64,000 nucleotides of DNA, taken from positions 1 through 64,000 of the forward strand of contig CAVOZT010000001.1 in the NCBI GenBank assembly GCA_963701375.1, in the 5' to 3' direction. The position numbers were made by a program, and so were the translations under genes. Origin of the DNA: CAVXTF01 sp963701375. GTDB lineage: Bacteria > Actinomycetota > Acidimicrobiia > Acidimicrobiales > CAVXTF01. Under the pieces are notes generated by a model. That model was not told the origin of the DNA, did no database searches, and was given only the letters and a program-made list of their open reading frames with translations. The stretch's first letter is position 1; each line of letters begins with the position of its first letter. Of the stretch, positions 1 through 9,172 are shown piece after piece.

Positions 1-456
1 TCCGATCAGATCGGGCAGCTGGTGCACGGTGATGATGACCGCCACGCCCGCCATGAAGCCCGTGATGATCGGCACCGAGAGAAGGTCTGCGATCCACCCG
101 AGACGTAGCAACCCCACGGCGAGCACGATCGCTCCGGTGACGAGGGCGGTGAGAGATGTGAGGGCGATCGCTCTCGATGATCCGGTTATCGCAAGATGCG
201 CAACGGCGGCAGCGAACAACGGTGCGATGGTTGAGTCGGCCCCAACCGAGACGATCCTGCTCGACCCGAACAAGAAGAAGGCGACTGTCGCCGCGACAAA
301 CGCCCAGAGCGCAGTCGCAGCGGGCATTCCGGCGAGTCGCGACGTGGCGACCTGCTCGGGCACCGCGATCACGAGAAGCGTGATCCCCGCCATCACGTCT
401 GTCGCTATCCAAGCGCGCTGGTAGCCGCGCATGGACGGGGCTAGCGGCAGCCGCAT
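1..456 (-). CDS. SulP family anion permease, N-terminal part (runs off the window)
   Basis: Reading the minus strand from an ATG at 456 gives 152 codons that stay open to the window edge. The protein starts with a short cytoplasmic stretch (MRLPLAPSMRGYQRAW) and then alternating hydrophobic helices. A segment reading FGSSRIVSVGADSTIAPLF matches the SulP signature region, in which a conserved GSSR-x4-G-x-(D/E)-S precedes a helix. SulP proteins are inner-membrane sulfate, bicarbonate or other anion transporters, often with a C-terminal STAS domain, which would lie outside this window. The substrate cannot be told from this fragment. The next gene points away on the plus strand, so the roughly 110 bp between them should hold divergent promoters. 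Confidence 0.85.
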   Translation of the reverse strand, partial: MRLPLAPSMRGYQRAWIATDVMAGITLLVIAVPEQVATSRLAGMPAATALWAFVAATVAFFLFGSSRIVSVGADSTIAPLFAAAVAHLAITGSSRAIALTSLTALVTGAIVLAVGLLRLGWIADLLSVPIITGFMAGVAVIITVHQLPDLIG

Positions 457-568
457 CTCACAACCTTAGGTTCGCGCTGTCTCGACGAACCGGAACCGAG
501 ATCCGAATAGGCCGCTGCTACTCTCTGACGCCTGTGTCATACAAGAGCCCGCCGCGAGGCTTCATCTG

Positions 569-1129
569 ATGCCGATCTGGTTGACCGACGACGAGATGCG
601 GAAACTCGAAGCGGTGGTCGATCGCCTTATTCCACAGGGAAATGGTCCAGGAGCTCTCGAAGCGGGCGCCGCCGAATACATCGACGAGTTCTTGGGTGCT
701 TTCTCCTTCGATCCGCCTCGTATCTGGGCCGGGGGACCCACGTCGGGCCGTTTCGGGGGACCTGCCGGATACCAGACCTTCCACAAGTTGAGCGCCCTCG
801 ACGAGCTTGCTTGGCGGACGCGAATCGAAGGATCGCTCGGAATGCCCGAGAGGGAGTTCAACGGCCCCGTTACAGGTTTCCAACAGCGTTACAGAGAAGG
901 TCTCGCGGCACTCGGCGAGGATTTCTGCTCGTGCGAGCCCGAGGAGCGTGAAGCGCGGTTGCGCGCAGACAGAAAGTTCACCGCCATGGTCTTCACGCAT
1001 GCGTGCGAAGGGACTTACGGCGCTCCGGAGTACGGCGGGAACCGGGATCAGTGCGGTTGGCGGGCGATCGACTTCGCGGGCGATGTCCAGCCGCGTGGGT
1101 GGACCGACGCGGAGGTGTCCGAGCCGTGA
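569..1129 (+). CDS. Gluconate 2-dehydrogenase subunit 3-like small subunit
   Basis: This 186-residue protein begins with LTDDEMRKLEAVVDRLIPQG and has the gluconate dehydrogenase subunit 3 pattern: an N-terminal helix containing a conserved D-R-(L/I)-I-P motif, followed by a helical body. Such small subunits pair with GMC-type flavoprotein dehydrogenases. The next gene is exactly that partner: its GTG start overlaps the TGA stop here by 4 bases, indicating translational coupling. I see no twin-arginine or Sec signal at the N-terminus, and the cytochrome c subunit of classical three-subunit gluconate dehydrogenases is absent, so the complex is probably a two-component, cytoplasmic or membrane-peripheral enzyme. 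The substrate is unknown. Confidence 0.75.
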   Translation: MPIWLTDDEMRKLEAVVDRLIPQGNGPGALEAGAAEYIDEFLGAFSFDPPRIWAGGPTSGRFGGPAGYQTFHKLSALDELAWRTRIEGSLGMPEREFNGPVTGFQQRYREGLAALGEDFCSCEPEEREARLRADRKFTAMVFTHACEGTYGAPEYGGNRDQCGWRAIDFAGDVQPRGWTDAEVSEP

Positions 1130-2802
1130 CCGTCGACGCAGTAATCGTCGGATCAGGACCTGCGGGCTCGACGGTTGCCGATGTGCTCACCGCGGCGGGA
1201 TGGTCCGTGGTCATCTTCGAGAAGGGCCGGAACCATCTGATCGACGCTGATTCTCCTGACAGATTGCTCGCGGACTACTCCAACGACGAGATCAAGTTCG
1301 TGAACCGTCACTTTCTTGGTCCTGACCCCCTGATCGAGCCGAAGACATTCAGGTCCGGTGAGGACCAGGGCGACCACACCCACGTCGGTGAGGTGAACAC
1401 CATTCCGTCGACCGTCGGCGGGGGCGGCGTACACGCTGACGGCAAGACTCCGCGTTTCAGGGAGCAGGACTTCCGGCTTCTCTCCGAGCTAGGACCGCAG
1501 CAGGGTGCCGACGTCGCAGACTGGCCGGTCAGCTACGAAGAGCTCGAGCCCTACTACGCGAGGGTCGAGAAGAGCATCGGCGTCGCCGGACTTGCCGGTG
1601 CAAATCCCTTTGCTGCGTGGCGATCGGATCCCTTTCCGATGCCGCCGGGCGCTCCGATGTACGGAGCCGTCCTTTCATCGGCTGCTGCCGAGCGCCTCGG
1701 CTATCACCCCTATCCCGCGCCGACTGCTGCCAACTCTGTTCCGTATGACGGAAGGCCGGCGTGCAACAACTGCGGGTTCTCCGCGTTCTTCCCGTGTCCG
1801 ATTCACGCGAAAGGCGACCCCGTCGCGATGCTCCAGAAAGCTCTTTTGACCGGCCGGGCCGAACTGCGACCAGAGACGTTCGTGTCCCGGATTCGCACGA
1901 ACGGCAGCCGGGTGAGCGGTGTCGACTACGTCGGGCCGGACGGAAAGCAACGCTCGATGGACGCGAGGCACGTCGTGCTCGCAGCGGGCGCCGTCGAGAC
2001 GCCACGTCTCCTGCTCCTCTCCGATTTCGGGCACGAATTGATCGGCCGGTACCTGATGGTCCACTTTCAGACGATCGCCACGGGCGCGTTCAGGGACCTG
2101 TCGTTGCATGCCGAGCGGGGAAGAGCCGTCACGCATCTCCATGACGACCCGATCGTGGGAGACGATGACTCGCGCAATGCGGCTCGAGATGCGGACCTGC
2201 CGTGGATCCGTGGTGGGATCGTGGAGCACGGTGGCCCATACCTGCCGATCCTCGAGGCGACCCTCTACCCTTGGGGACCGAAGCACGACGCGCTCATGCA
2301 CGATTCGCCTTTGCGGCGAAGGCTCTGGGCGTTCACGATGCAAGGTGAGGATCTTCCGGTCGCCACGAATCGGGTCAACCTGGATCCGGTGATCCGCGAT
2401 GTTCGAGGTTTTCCGGTCGCACGCGTGACGTACAAGCCTCACAAGCACGAGCTCGTGGCTTCATGGCACCACGGGCCCCGCTTGATCACAGTGCTCGAAG
2501 AGATGGGCGCATCGTGGACTTCTCTTGTCACCTCCCCGGGTTCTGCGGGTGGCCCGGGGGAGGGCAAGCTCTCCGATGTTCCACAGAGCCGCCACGTCAT
2601 GGGCACCGTCCGCATGGGAGATGATCCTGCGACCTCGGTCGTCAACGCGTTCGGGAGGTTCCACGACTTGCAGAACCTTGTCGTCGCCGACTCGTCTGTG
2701 TTCGTGACGGCGTCAGGGTACGGACCAACTCTCACTCTCGCGGCCCTCGCCACACGCGTGGCCTCTGAGTTGGCCGGTCGGCCGGAGGCCGCAGGGTCCT
2801 AG
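1126..2802 (+). CDS. GMC-family FAD-dependent oxidoreductase
   Basis: The GTG at 1126 overlaps the upstream stop and places the FAD-binding motif at residues 6-11 (GSGPAG), as the family requires; the longer open frame to 1003 overlaps the previous gene and is rejected. The 558-residue protein continues with an acidic residue at the end of the second beta strand (IFEKGRN), a STVGGGGVH segment, and the C-terminal GMC signature region with VADSSVFVTASGYGPTLT. A SRHVMGTVRMGDDP segment resembles those of gluconate, fructose and sorbose dehydrogenase-type GMC enzymes. A Cys-rich stretch (ACNNCGFSAFFPC) lies near residue 210. It likely oxidises an alcohol or sugar together with the upstream subunit 3-like protein; the substrate is not identifiable. 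Confidence 0.88.
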   Translation: MTVDAVIVGSGPAGSTVADVLTAAGWSVVIFEKGRNHLIDADSPDRLLADYSNDEIKFVNRHFLGPDPLIEPKTFRSGEDQGDHTHVGEVNTIPSTVGGGGVHADGKTPRFREQDFRLLSELGPQQGADVADWPVSYEELEPYYARVEKSIGVAGLAGANPFAAWRSDPFPMPPGAPMYGAVLSSAAAERLGYHPYPAPTAANSVPYDGRPACNNCGFSAFFPCPIHAKGDPVAMLQKALLTGRAELRPETFVSRIRTNGSRVSGVDYVGPDGKQRSMDARHVVLAAGAVETPRLLLLSDFGHELIGRYLMVHFQTIATGAFRDLSLHAERGRAVTHLHDDPIVGDDDSRNAARDADLPWIRGGIVEHGGPYLPILEATLYPWGPKHDALMHDSPLRRRLWAFTMQGEDLPVATNRVNLDPVIRDVRGFPVARVTYKPHKHELVASWHHGPRLITVLEEMGASWTSLVTSPGSAGGPGEGKLSDVPQSRHVMGTVRMGDDPATSVVNAFGRFHDLQNLVVADSSVFVTASGYGPTLTLAALATRVASELAGRPEAAGS

Positions 2803-2842
2803 CCCCGCTGAGAGCGCGGACCAGACGGTTAGTTGGGCGGGA

Positions 2843-4057
2843 CTAGTTGCGCGGGACCTCAGACCAGGGGCGGTCCTTGTCGGCACGCGGTTCCCCGGGA
2901 AGTCCGAGCACCCGTTCGCCCAGGATGTTGCGCATGATCTCCGACGTACCGCCCTCGATCGAGTTGGCACGGGCGCGAAGGAATCCGAAGGGCGCATCGC
3001 CCGTCTCTGCGAACCCCGGCCTGTCGGGTCTGCGCATCTCGTAGCCCCTCGAATAGAGCGTCCCGTCCATTCCCAAGAGGTCGACCGACAGTTCGAAGAC
3101 CTGCTTGTTGAGCTCTGCCATTCCGAGCTTCGCCACCGATCCCTCAGGCCCGGGTGTTCCCACCTGCCGCATCTGGCTCGCCCGCAGGTTCGTCAACCGT
3201 GCTACCTCTGACGCGACCCAAAGGCGCATCAGGCGTTCGCGTTCCGCTCCCGACCGCTCCCGGGTCCGGAAGATCTCTATCGACTCTTCGATCGGTCGCT
3301 TCCGACGCGACGGAGATCCCGCACCGATCGCGACGCGCTCGTTCATGAGCGTCGTTGTTGCGACGCGCCATCCTGCGCCTACTGCGTCGAGACGGTCGCT
3401 GTCGGGGACGCGAGCCTCCGTGATGAAGACCTCGTTGAACTCTGCGTCACCGGTCATCTGGCGAAGGGGCCGGACCTCCACCCCGGGACTAGTCATGTCC
3501 AGGATGAAGTACGTGAGCCCCTGGTGCTTCGGAACGTCCGGATCGGTCCGTGCGACGAGCATGCCGAACCGCGCCACGTGAGCGAGAGTCGTCCAGACCT
3601 TTTGTCCCGAGACGATCCACTCGTCACCGTCTCGCACCGCCCGCATTGCGAGTCCCGCGACGTCTGATCCCGCCCCTGGCTCGCTAAACAGCTGACACCA
3701 GATCTCTTCGCAAGAAAACAGTGGCCGCAGATAACGCTTTCGTTGCTCCGGCGTTCCGTGCGTCTGGATCGTGGGCGCACCCATCCCGTATCCGATGGGG
3801 TTGCGCTGCGCTTCGTTCGGAGCCCGAGCATCCATGAGGGCCCTCTCGGCCACGATCTGGAACGCCGGATCGACACCGAGGCCGCCGTCGCCCCGGGGGA
3901 ACCAGACCCACGCAAGGCCTGCGTCGAAGCGAGCGCGAAGGAAATCGACCGGCTTGGTCGTCTTCGGGTCGTTTTCGGCGAGCAGCGCTTCGACTTGCCG
4001 GTTCACGAGTTCCACCTGGTCCGATCTGGGACCGGCGGTCTGTTCCAGGATTGCCAT
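2843..4057 (-). CDS. Acyl-CoA dehydrogenase family protein
   Basis: This 404-residue protein has the complete acyl-CoA dehydrogenase layout: an all-alpha N-domain, a middle beta domain with the FAD-contacting LFSEPGAGSDVAG and VSGQKVWTT motifs, and a C-terminal helical domain ending in IEGGTSEIMRNILGERVLGLP. It introduces an alpha-beta double bond into an acyl-CoA and passes electrons to an electron-transfer flavoprotein. The chain-length preference is not readable. It is convergent with the GMC gene (about 40 bp between stops) and divergent from the enoyl-CoA hydratase at 4181, which would catalyse the next beta-oxidation step. The roughly 120-bp gap between them is probably a shared control region. 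Confidence 0.93.
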   Translation of the reverse strand: MAILEQTAGPRSDQVELVNRQVEALLAENDPKTTKPVDFLRARFDAGLAWVWFPRGDGGLGVDPAFQIVAERALMDARAPNEAQRNPIGYGMGAPTIQTHGTPEQRKRYLRPLFSCEEIWCQLFSEPGAGSDVAGLAMRAVRDGDEWIVSGQKVWTTLAHVARFGMLVARTDPDVPKHQGLTYFILDMTSPGVEVRPLRQMTGDAEFNEVFITEARVPDSDRLDAVGAGWRVATTTLMNERVAIGAGSPSRRKRPIEESIEIFRTRERSGAERERLMRLWVASEVARLTNLRASQMRQVGTPGPEGSVAKLGMAELNKQVFELSVDLLGMDGTLYSRGYEMRRPDRPGFAETGDAPFGFLRARANSIEGGTSEIMRNILGERVLGLPGEPRADKDRPWSEVPRN

Positions 4058-4180
4058 GAGCGGTCACGCTAATGGCGTCCAGCCAACCGAGCCTGCAGCG
4101 GGTCCACCGGCCGTAGCATGCGGGACGCTCCGGCTGCGAGGGCGCGGGGTCGCGGAGTCGCGGAGCTAGGAGGAACGTCT

Positions 4181-5044
4181 GTGGAAGCAAGCGAGTTCGA
4201 GGTGATCATCTACGAGACCGACGGGCCGGTCGCCCGCATCGTGTTCAACGAGCCCGAAAGAGCAAACATCCAGACGGCTCGTCAAGTGACCGAGATGGAG
4301 GCGGCTCTCGATCTCGCGGAGGCGGACGACAACATCAAGGTTGTCGTGTTGAAGGGGAACGGGAACGGCTTCTGCGCCGGGCACGCAATCGTCGGGATCG
4401 ACGAGATGCCCGAGGTCTATCCGACGACCGGCCCCACCTTCGAGCGCACTTGGCGACGCCACCACTACGGCCTGTTCCTCTGGCCGCCGCTGCGACTGTG
4501 GGAATTCCCTAAAGCGACCATCGCCCAGGTGCACGGATACTGCGTCGGTGGCGGCACCGTGTACGGCCTCCTCACCGACCTGACCGTCGCATCGGATGAT
4601 GCGTACTTCCAGATGCCCCTGCCGCAGGGCTTCGGCCTTCCCGGCGCACAGACGATGCTCGAACCTTGGGTGCTTATGAACTTCAAGCGCACCGCCGAAT
4701 ACCTCTTCCTCGCGCCCACGATCAAGGCGGACCAGGCCTTGGAATGGGGCATGGTCAATCGGGTAGTGCCCCGCGACGAGCTCGAGTCGACGGTCGAGGA
4801 AATGGCGCGCACCATCGCCCAGATGCCGTTGACGACGATCATGGCGACGAAGTCAGGAATCAAGAGGGCATGGGAGCTGATGGGGCTTCGATCTCACTTC
4901 CAGCAGTCAGCCGACCTGGTCGCAATGTGCACTCAGGCAAGAGAGGTCCAGGAATTCATGGCTCAGACCCAGAGATCGGGCCGCCGCCCTCGGCAGACTG
5001 CGGCTGCGCGCTCGGAGGCCGTGGCGGAAGGAAACACCGCATAA
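4181..5044 (+). CDS. Enoyl-CoA hydratase/isomerase family protein
   Basis: I choose the GTG at 4181 because a perfect AGGAGGA ribosome site sits at 4168-4174, seven bases upstream; the longer open frame starting at 4118 adds a low-complexity Ala/Arg leader. The 287-residue protein has the crotonase fold: VVLKGNGNGFCAGHA for the first oxyanion-hole segment and AQVHGYCVGGGTVYGLLTDL for the second. Crotonases hydrate, isomerise or hydrolyse acyl-CoAs. The usual D following CAG is replaced (CAGHA), so the exact reaction is uncertain. The C-terminal tail is Ala/Arg rich. It faces the divergent acyl-CoA dehydrogenase and ends 9 bases before helD, with which it may be cotranscribed. Confidence 0.88.
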   Translation: MEASEFEVIIYETDGPVARIVFNEPERANIQTARQVTEMEAALDLAEADDNIKVVVLKGNGNGFCAGHAIVGIDEMPEVYPTTGPTFERTWRRHHYGLFLWPPLRLWEFPKATIAQVHGYCVGGGTVYGLLTDLTVASDDAYFQMPLPQGFGLPGAQTMLEPWVLMNFKRTAEYLFLAPTIKADQALEWGMVNRVVPRDELESTVEEMARTIAQMPLTTIMATKSGIKRAWELMGLRSHFQQSADLVAMCTQAREVQEFMAQTQRSGRRPRQTAAARSEAVAEGNTA

Positions 5045-5053
5045 CATTGAGAG

Positions 5054-7138
5054 ATGGGCGAGGCAAAGAGCTTTGGCGAGTCGCGCCCAGGTGTGGTTGA
5101 CCTAGAGACCGAGCGCGCTGCCGAGCAGTCCTATCTCGACCACGCGCACGACTGCCTCGAAGCAATGTCGGTCCGTACAGGTGCCGCCGTCGCGGACGCC
5201 GCCGAACGGGCGGCGGGCGACTGGGACGCCACAGTCGCGCACATCCATCTCGGGCGCAGGTTGAGGTCGATCACCTCCGATGCCGGACCGCTTTGCTTCG
5301 GGCGTATCGACGAGGACCACGGACCGGCCTGGCACATAGGCAGGCGTCACGTGGAGGACGGGGTCGGCGATCCTGTCGTCGTGGACTGGCGGGCTCCGGT
5401 CGCAGTGCCGTTCTACAGGGCCACGTTCCACGACACTCTCGGGCTACGCCGCCGGCGCAGGTTCATCCTCGATAACCGTGAGCTCGTCGACCTGATCGAA
5501 GAGGACTTCGAGCACCCCGACAGCTCGGCACTTGCGGCCGCAGGAGGACTCCCCGATCCGCTTCTCGCAGAGCTCGGCCGCGCCCGCACCGGGACCATGC
5601 GCGACATCGTCGCGACTATCGCCGGGGAACAGGACCGCATCATCCGAGCACCCCTCGATGTTCCCGTGGTGGTCCAGGGCGGCCCGGGAACGGGCAAGAC
5701 CGCGGTTGGGCTGCACCGTGCAGCGTTCTTGCTCTACGAGCACAGGGTCCAACTCGAACGCGAGGGGGTACTGGTGCTCGGACCCAACCGCCTCTTCCTC
5801 TCCTACATCTCAGAGGTGCTCCCCTCCCTGGGCGAGGTCGCAGTGGTGCAGACGACTTTGGCGGGGCTCGTCCCCGAATGGCCGGTTCGTACAGAGGACC
5901 CGCCCGAGCTCGCAGCTTTGAAAGGCGACATCCGGATGAAGGATGTTCTCGCCAAGGCTTGCCGCCTTCAGGTGGCGACGCCTACCGAGGTGCTCGCAGC
6001 CAACACACGATGGGGGACCGTGCGACTCGGAACGAGCGAGCTGGCGGCGCTCGTGGAATCGGCGCTCGCCTCAGGTGGAGCGGTGGGACGCCAGCGCGCG
6101 CGGTTCAGGCGCTCTGTGGCTAGGACCGTCGCTGCCACGCTCTCAGACCGCCGTGCCGCGGTAGTGGACATCGAAGACGTCGCAAGAGACCTGAGCTCTG
6201 ACCGCGCGCTGCAGAAGGAACTCGACCGGATCTGGCCGCCACGTTCGGCCTCAGCCGTTGTTCGTTCGGTGCTCGGAAAGGGAACGGTGGGGGCGATGGC
6301 GACCCTCGGGATCCTCGACGAACCCGAACGCACGCTCTTGCGAAAAGGAAGGCCCGCCCGAAGCGGCTCCGGTTGGAGCGAGGCCGACCTCCCGTTGCTC
6401 GACGAGGCGCAGACCGTGCTGTCGGATCCCCCTAGGCGATACGGCCACGTCGTCGTCGACGAGGCGCAGGACCTGTCCGCGATGGCGTTCCGGATGGTGG
6501 CGCGTCGCAACCTGTCCGGGCGTTCGTTCACGGTGCTAGGGGACCTCGCCCAGGCAACCGCACCGGGTGCGCAAAAGCGGTGGCATGACGCCTTCGCAGC
6601 CCTCGGAATGCCGCAAGGGGCGCGCGTGGAGGAGCTAACGACCGGATACCGCGTGCCTCAACAGATCATGGAGCTGGCCAATGCTCTGCTCGCCGAGACG
6701 CGCCCGACCCTTTTTGCAACAGGGTCAGTGAGGCGGACCAACGACGATCCCGAACTGCTTCAGGTCGCGTCCGAGGCGCTCGTCAGTGAGGTAGCCGACG
6801 AGGCGGCCCGATTGCACGCGAAGCATCAGACCATCGCGGTCGTGGCTGTCGCAGAAACGGCGGAGGCGGTCTCGTCGAGACTCCAGCAACTCGAGGTTCC
6901 ATCTGCAAAGCCGGGACAAACTGCTCTGAGCGGGGAGGTCTCGCTCCTGCGACCCGCGGAGGCAAAGGGGCTCGAGTTCGACGCCGTGATCGTCGTCGAG
7001 CCAGCGGATTTCGTGGCGCTCGGCGGTGGAACCGGGTTGCTTTACATAGCGCTCACCCGCGCGGTTGCGCACCTGAGCGTTGTCTACTCGAAGGACCTCA
7101 CCGCGGCGCTGCTCCCGGTCTCGAGCTCTAGCCGTTAA
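5054..7138 (+). CDS. helD: HelD-like RNA polymerase-associated superfamily 1 helicase
   Basis: The 694-residue protein has an N-terminal helical arm (residues about 15-60), the HelD-type VVDWRAPVAVPFYRA segment, a Walker A motif GGPGTGKTAVGLHRAAFLLY at about residues 210-230, a Walker B VVDEAQDLS near 465 and a late helicase motif LLYIALTRAVAHL near 665. This order, with a RAPVAxPFY stretch before the ATPase core, is diagnostic of HelD rather than UvrD or Rep. HelD proteins bind core RNA polymerase through their arms, release it from stalled complexes or recycle it, and some actinobacterial members protect against rifampicin. The gene ends convergently on the next one: both stop codons lie in the shared palindrome TTAA at 7135-7138. 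Confidence 0.9.
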   Translation: MGEAKSFGESRPGVVDLETERAAEQSYLDHAHDCLEAMSVRTGAAVADAAERAAGDWDATVAHIHLGRRLRSITSDAGPLCFGRIDEDHGPAWHIGRRHVEDGVGDPVVVDWRAPVAVPFYRATFHDTLGLRRRRRFILDNRELVDLIEEDFEHPDSSALAAAGGLPDPLLAELGRARTGTMRDIVATIAGEQDRIIRAPLDVPVVVQGGPGTGKTAVGLHRAAFLLYEHRVQLEREGVLVLGPNRLFLSYISEVLPSLGEVAVVQTTLAGLVPEWPVRTEDPPELAALKGDIRMKDVLAKACRLQVATPTEVLAANTRWGTVRLGTSELAALVESALASGGAVGRQRARFRRSVARTVAATLSDRRAAVVDIEDVARDLSSDRALQKELDRIWPPRSASAVVRSVLGKGTVGAMATLGILDEPERTLLRKGRPARSGSGWSEADLPLLDEAQTVLSDPPRRYGHVVVDEAQDLSAMAFRMVARRNLSGRSFTVLGDLAQATAPGAQKRWHDAFAALGMPQGARVEELTTGYRVPQQIMELANALLAETRPTLFATGSVRRTNDDPELLQVASEALVSEVADEAARLHAKHQTIAVVAVAETAEAVSSRLQQLEVPSAKPGQTALSGEVSLLRPAEAKGLEFDAVIVVEPADFVALGGGTGLLYIALTRAVAHLSVVYSKDLTAALLPVSSSSR

Positions 7139-7791
7139 CGCCGCGCATAGCTGGACGCGTACCCGGGAACCGCTACGCCGGCGCGGAGGTCCTCGTCTTC
7201 GACGGGAGGATCTGCCACCATCCGCAACGGGATCACGCCGGCCCACATCGGGAGGTCCATGTCCTCTTCGTCATCTTTCGGGCCGCCTGTCCTGACCTTC
7301 GCCGACGCTTCGCTGAACGGCAAGCGGATCACCCGGGTCGACCTCACCTCGGATGCGTTCGGGGACCTGGCATCGACTCCGCGCCCGGGAACGATGTGCT
7401 CGACGACGGCGTCGAGAGCCAACCGCTTCTCGTCCTCGTCCGTGACCTCGGTGGCGGTCCCGTAGATCGTGACCGACCGGTAGTTGATCGAATGGTGGAA
7501 CGCGGCCCGCGCAAGCACGAGGCCGTCTACGAGGGTCACCGTCACGCAAACCTCGCACCCTTCCGAAGACTTGAGCGACGCGTTGCCGGCGGCGCCGTGG
7601 AGGTAGAGCACGTCACCCACCCGCGCGTAGGCGGTGGGGACGACCCGCACCGTCCCTTCGTCAACCAGACCGAGGTGGCATACGAATCCTTCGTCGAGGA
7701 TCGCCTCGATCGTCCCGACGTCGTAGCGGCCGCGTTCAGCGAGCCGCCGCACCTTCGTTCGCTTGCTCGGCGGGGGACTGGCGCTCGCCAT
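7135..7791 (-). CDS. Pyridoxamine 5'-phosphate oxidase-family flavin split-barrel protein
   Basis: This 218-residue protein has the split-barrel pattern of PNPOx-like proteins: LDEGFVCHLGLVDEGTVRVVPTAYARVGDVLYLHG followed by FHHSINYRSVTIYGTATEV. The NYRSV motif is typical of the flavin- or F420-binding group formerly annotated as nitroimidazole-resistance proteins. It lies divergent from a MocR-type PLP-dependent regulator, a common arrangement in which the regulator controls vitamin B6 or flavin-enzyme genes. An actual role in B6 salvage is inference, because true PdxH signature residues are not obvious and other substrates are possible. Confidence 0.8.
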   Translation of the reverse strand: MASASPPPSKRTKVRRLAERGRYDVGTIEAILDEGFVCHLGLVDEGTVRVVPTAYARVGDVLYLHGAAGNASLKSSEGCEVCVTVTLVDGLVLARAAFHHSINYRSVTIYGTATEVTDEDEKRLALDAVVEHIVPGRGVDARSPNASEVRSTRVIRLPFSEASAKVRTGGPKDDEEDMDLPMWAGVIPLRMVADPPVEDEDLRAGVAVPGYASSYARR

Positions 7792-7837
7792 GACGACATC
7801 CTTCTTTCAGGGCTGCATTTGTGAGAGAGTATTTGTT

Positions 7838-7851
7838 ACAGTACATACTGT
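7838..7851. promoter_or_regulatory. Palindromic operator overlapping the MocR start codon
   Basis: The 14-base sequence ACAGTA-CA-TACTGT is a perfect inverted repeat with 6-base arms; with one gap the arms extend outward (TGTTACAGTA against TACTGTGAACA). It lies between the divergent flavin protein and the regulator and overlaps the regulator's GTG at 7850. MocR proteins usually bind near their own promoter and that of the divergent gene, so this is a likely autoregulatory site. Its position over the start codon suggests a leaderless mRNA. Confidence 0.55.
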
Positions 7852-9172
7852 GAACACGACAATACAATACGCCGCCCTATCCGGCACAACCGCCGACGAG
7901 ATATCGGCGAGCGTCGAGGCGGCAGTGAGAAGCGATCGCCTCCGACCGGGCGAGATGCTCCCGACGGTACGAGCCCTGGCGGCTGAGCTCGACGTGAGCC
8001 CGACGACCGTCGCTTCTTCGTACCGGGAGCTGACCAGGCGCGGAATAGTGGTCGGCGAGGGCAGGCGTGGTACCCGCGTGCGCTCGGCGCCGCCGATCGC
8101 AGGACGGCTTCCGCTGGCGGTCCCGGCCGGTGTCCTCGATCTGCGCACCGGTGGGCCGGATCCTGCGCTGCTCCCCGTTCTGCCGAGGCTCTCGCACATC
8201 GAGAAGGCGTCGCGCCCCTACGGGGAGTCTTCCGTTTCGAGCCGTCTGGCACGTGTGGCAACGAGCCAGCTGGCGGCCGAAGGGGTCGACTCCTCGAGCA
8301 TCGCCGTCGTGGGCGGCGCGCTCGACGGGGTCGAGCGCGCACTCGGAGCGTGGCTCCGTCCTGGCGACAAGGTCGCAGTGGAGGACCCGGGTTATACAGC
8401 GGTGCTCGATCTGCTGGCAGCGCTCGGCTTACGTCTCGTGCCGGTAGGTGTGGACGATCGGGGTGCGATCCCGGAGCAACTTGTGAACGCGCTCCTCCGC
8501 GGAGCATCGGCAGTGGTGCTCACGCCACGCGCACAGAACCCGACCGGCGCCGCGTGGGACGCGGCGCGCGCCGGCGAGCTTGGCGGAGTTCTCGCCCAAA
8601 ACCCCGATGTCCTCGTGATCGAAGACGATCACGCCGGACCCGCGGCGGGAACTCCGCTGCACACGATCTGCGGTGGGCTCACTCGGTGGGCGACGATCCG
8701 TTCCGTCTCGAAGTGGCTCGGGCCAGATCTCAGGCTGGCCGTGATGGCCGGAGATCCGACCACTGTCAGCAGAGTGGAGGGCCGTCAGGCGCTCGGCCCG
8801 GGTTGGGTGAGCTACCTACTTCAGGACACCGTGGCCGCAATGTGGGCGAACACCCGGACGGCGAAGACGCTCGACAAGGCGGCATCGGTGTACGCGGCCC
8901 GCCGTGAGGCGCTTCTCGCAGCGCTTCGGTCTGAGGGGATCGCCGCGACGGCGAGATCGGGGCTGACTGCGTGGGTCCGCGTCCCCGACGAGCATGCGGT
9001 GGTCTCCGGATTGTTCGAGGAGGGGATCGCCGTGAGCCCGGGCGAGCGATTCAGGATCGAGTCTGGTCCCGGAGTCCGTGCCGTCTTCGCCGCGCTTCGA
9101 CAACGCGAGGCGCCACGCGTCGCAGAGGCGTTCGGACGGGTGCTGCGCCAACGCTCGGTGCGCGCGGGCTAG
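7850..9172 (+). CDS. MocR/PdxR-family regulator (GntR HTH fused to a PLP aminotransferase-like domain)
   Basis: The 440-residue protein starts at GTG 7850, just after the palindrome. Residues about 10-75 form a GntR-type winged helix (LRPGEMLPTVRALAAELDVS followed by VASSYRELTRRGIV), then a linker, then a fold-type I aminotransferase domain. That domain contains IEDDHAG and RSVSKWLG, placing the Schiff-base lysine at about residue 288. MocR regulators sense PLP or an aldimine of it and control B6 or amino-acid genes, sometimes both activating and repressing. The divergent flavin protein is the obvious target candidate. It converges with the ATP-grasp gene, sharing the palindromic stop CTAG at 9169-9172. 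Confidence 0.92.
   Translation: MNTTIQYAALSGTTADEISASVEAAVRSDRLRPGEMLPTVRALAAELDVSPTTVASSYRELTRRGIVVGEGRRGTRVRSAPPIAGRLPLAVPAGVLDLRTGGPDPALLPVLPRLSHIEKASRPYGESSVSSRLARVATSQLAAEGVDSSSIAVVGGALDGVERALGAWLRPGDKVAVEDPGYTAVLDLLAALGLRLVPVGVDDRGAIPEQLVNALLRGASAVVLTPRAQNPTGAAWDAARAGELGGVLAQNPDVLVIEDDHAGPAAGTPLHTICGGLTRWATIRSVSKWLGPDLRLAVMAGDPTTVSRVEGRQALGPGWVSYLLQDTVAAMWANTRTAKTLDKAASVYAARREALLAALRSEGIAATARSGLTAWVRVPDEHAVVSGLFEEGIAVSPGERFRIESGPGVRAVFAALRQREAPRVAEAFGRVLRQRSVRAG

Noticed and set aside
1675..2448. 257-codon minus-strand frame inside the GMC oxidoreductase gene
   Set aside because: Composition is Arg/Val/His-heavy without motifs and lies opposite a conserved enzyme.
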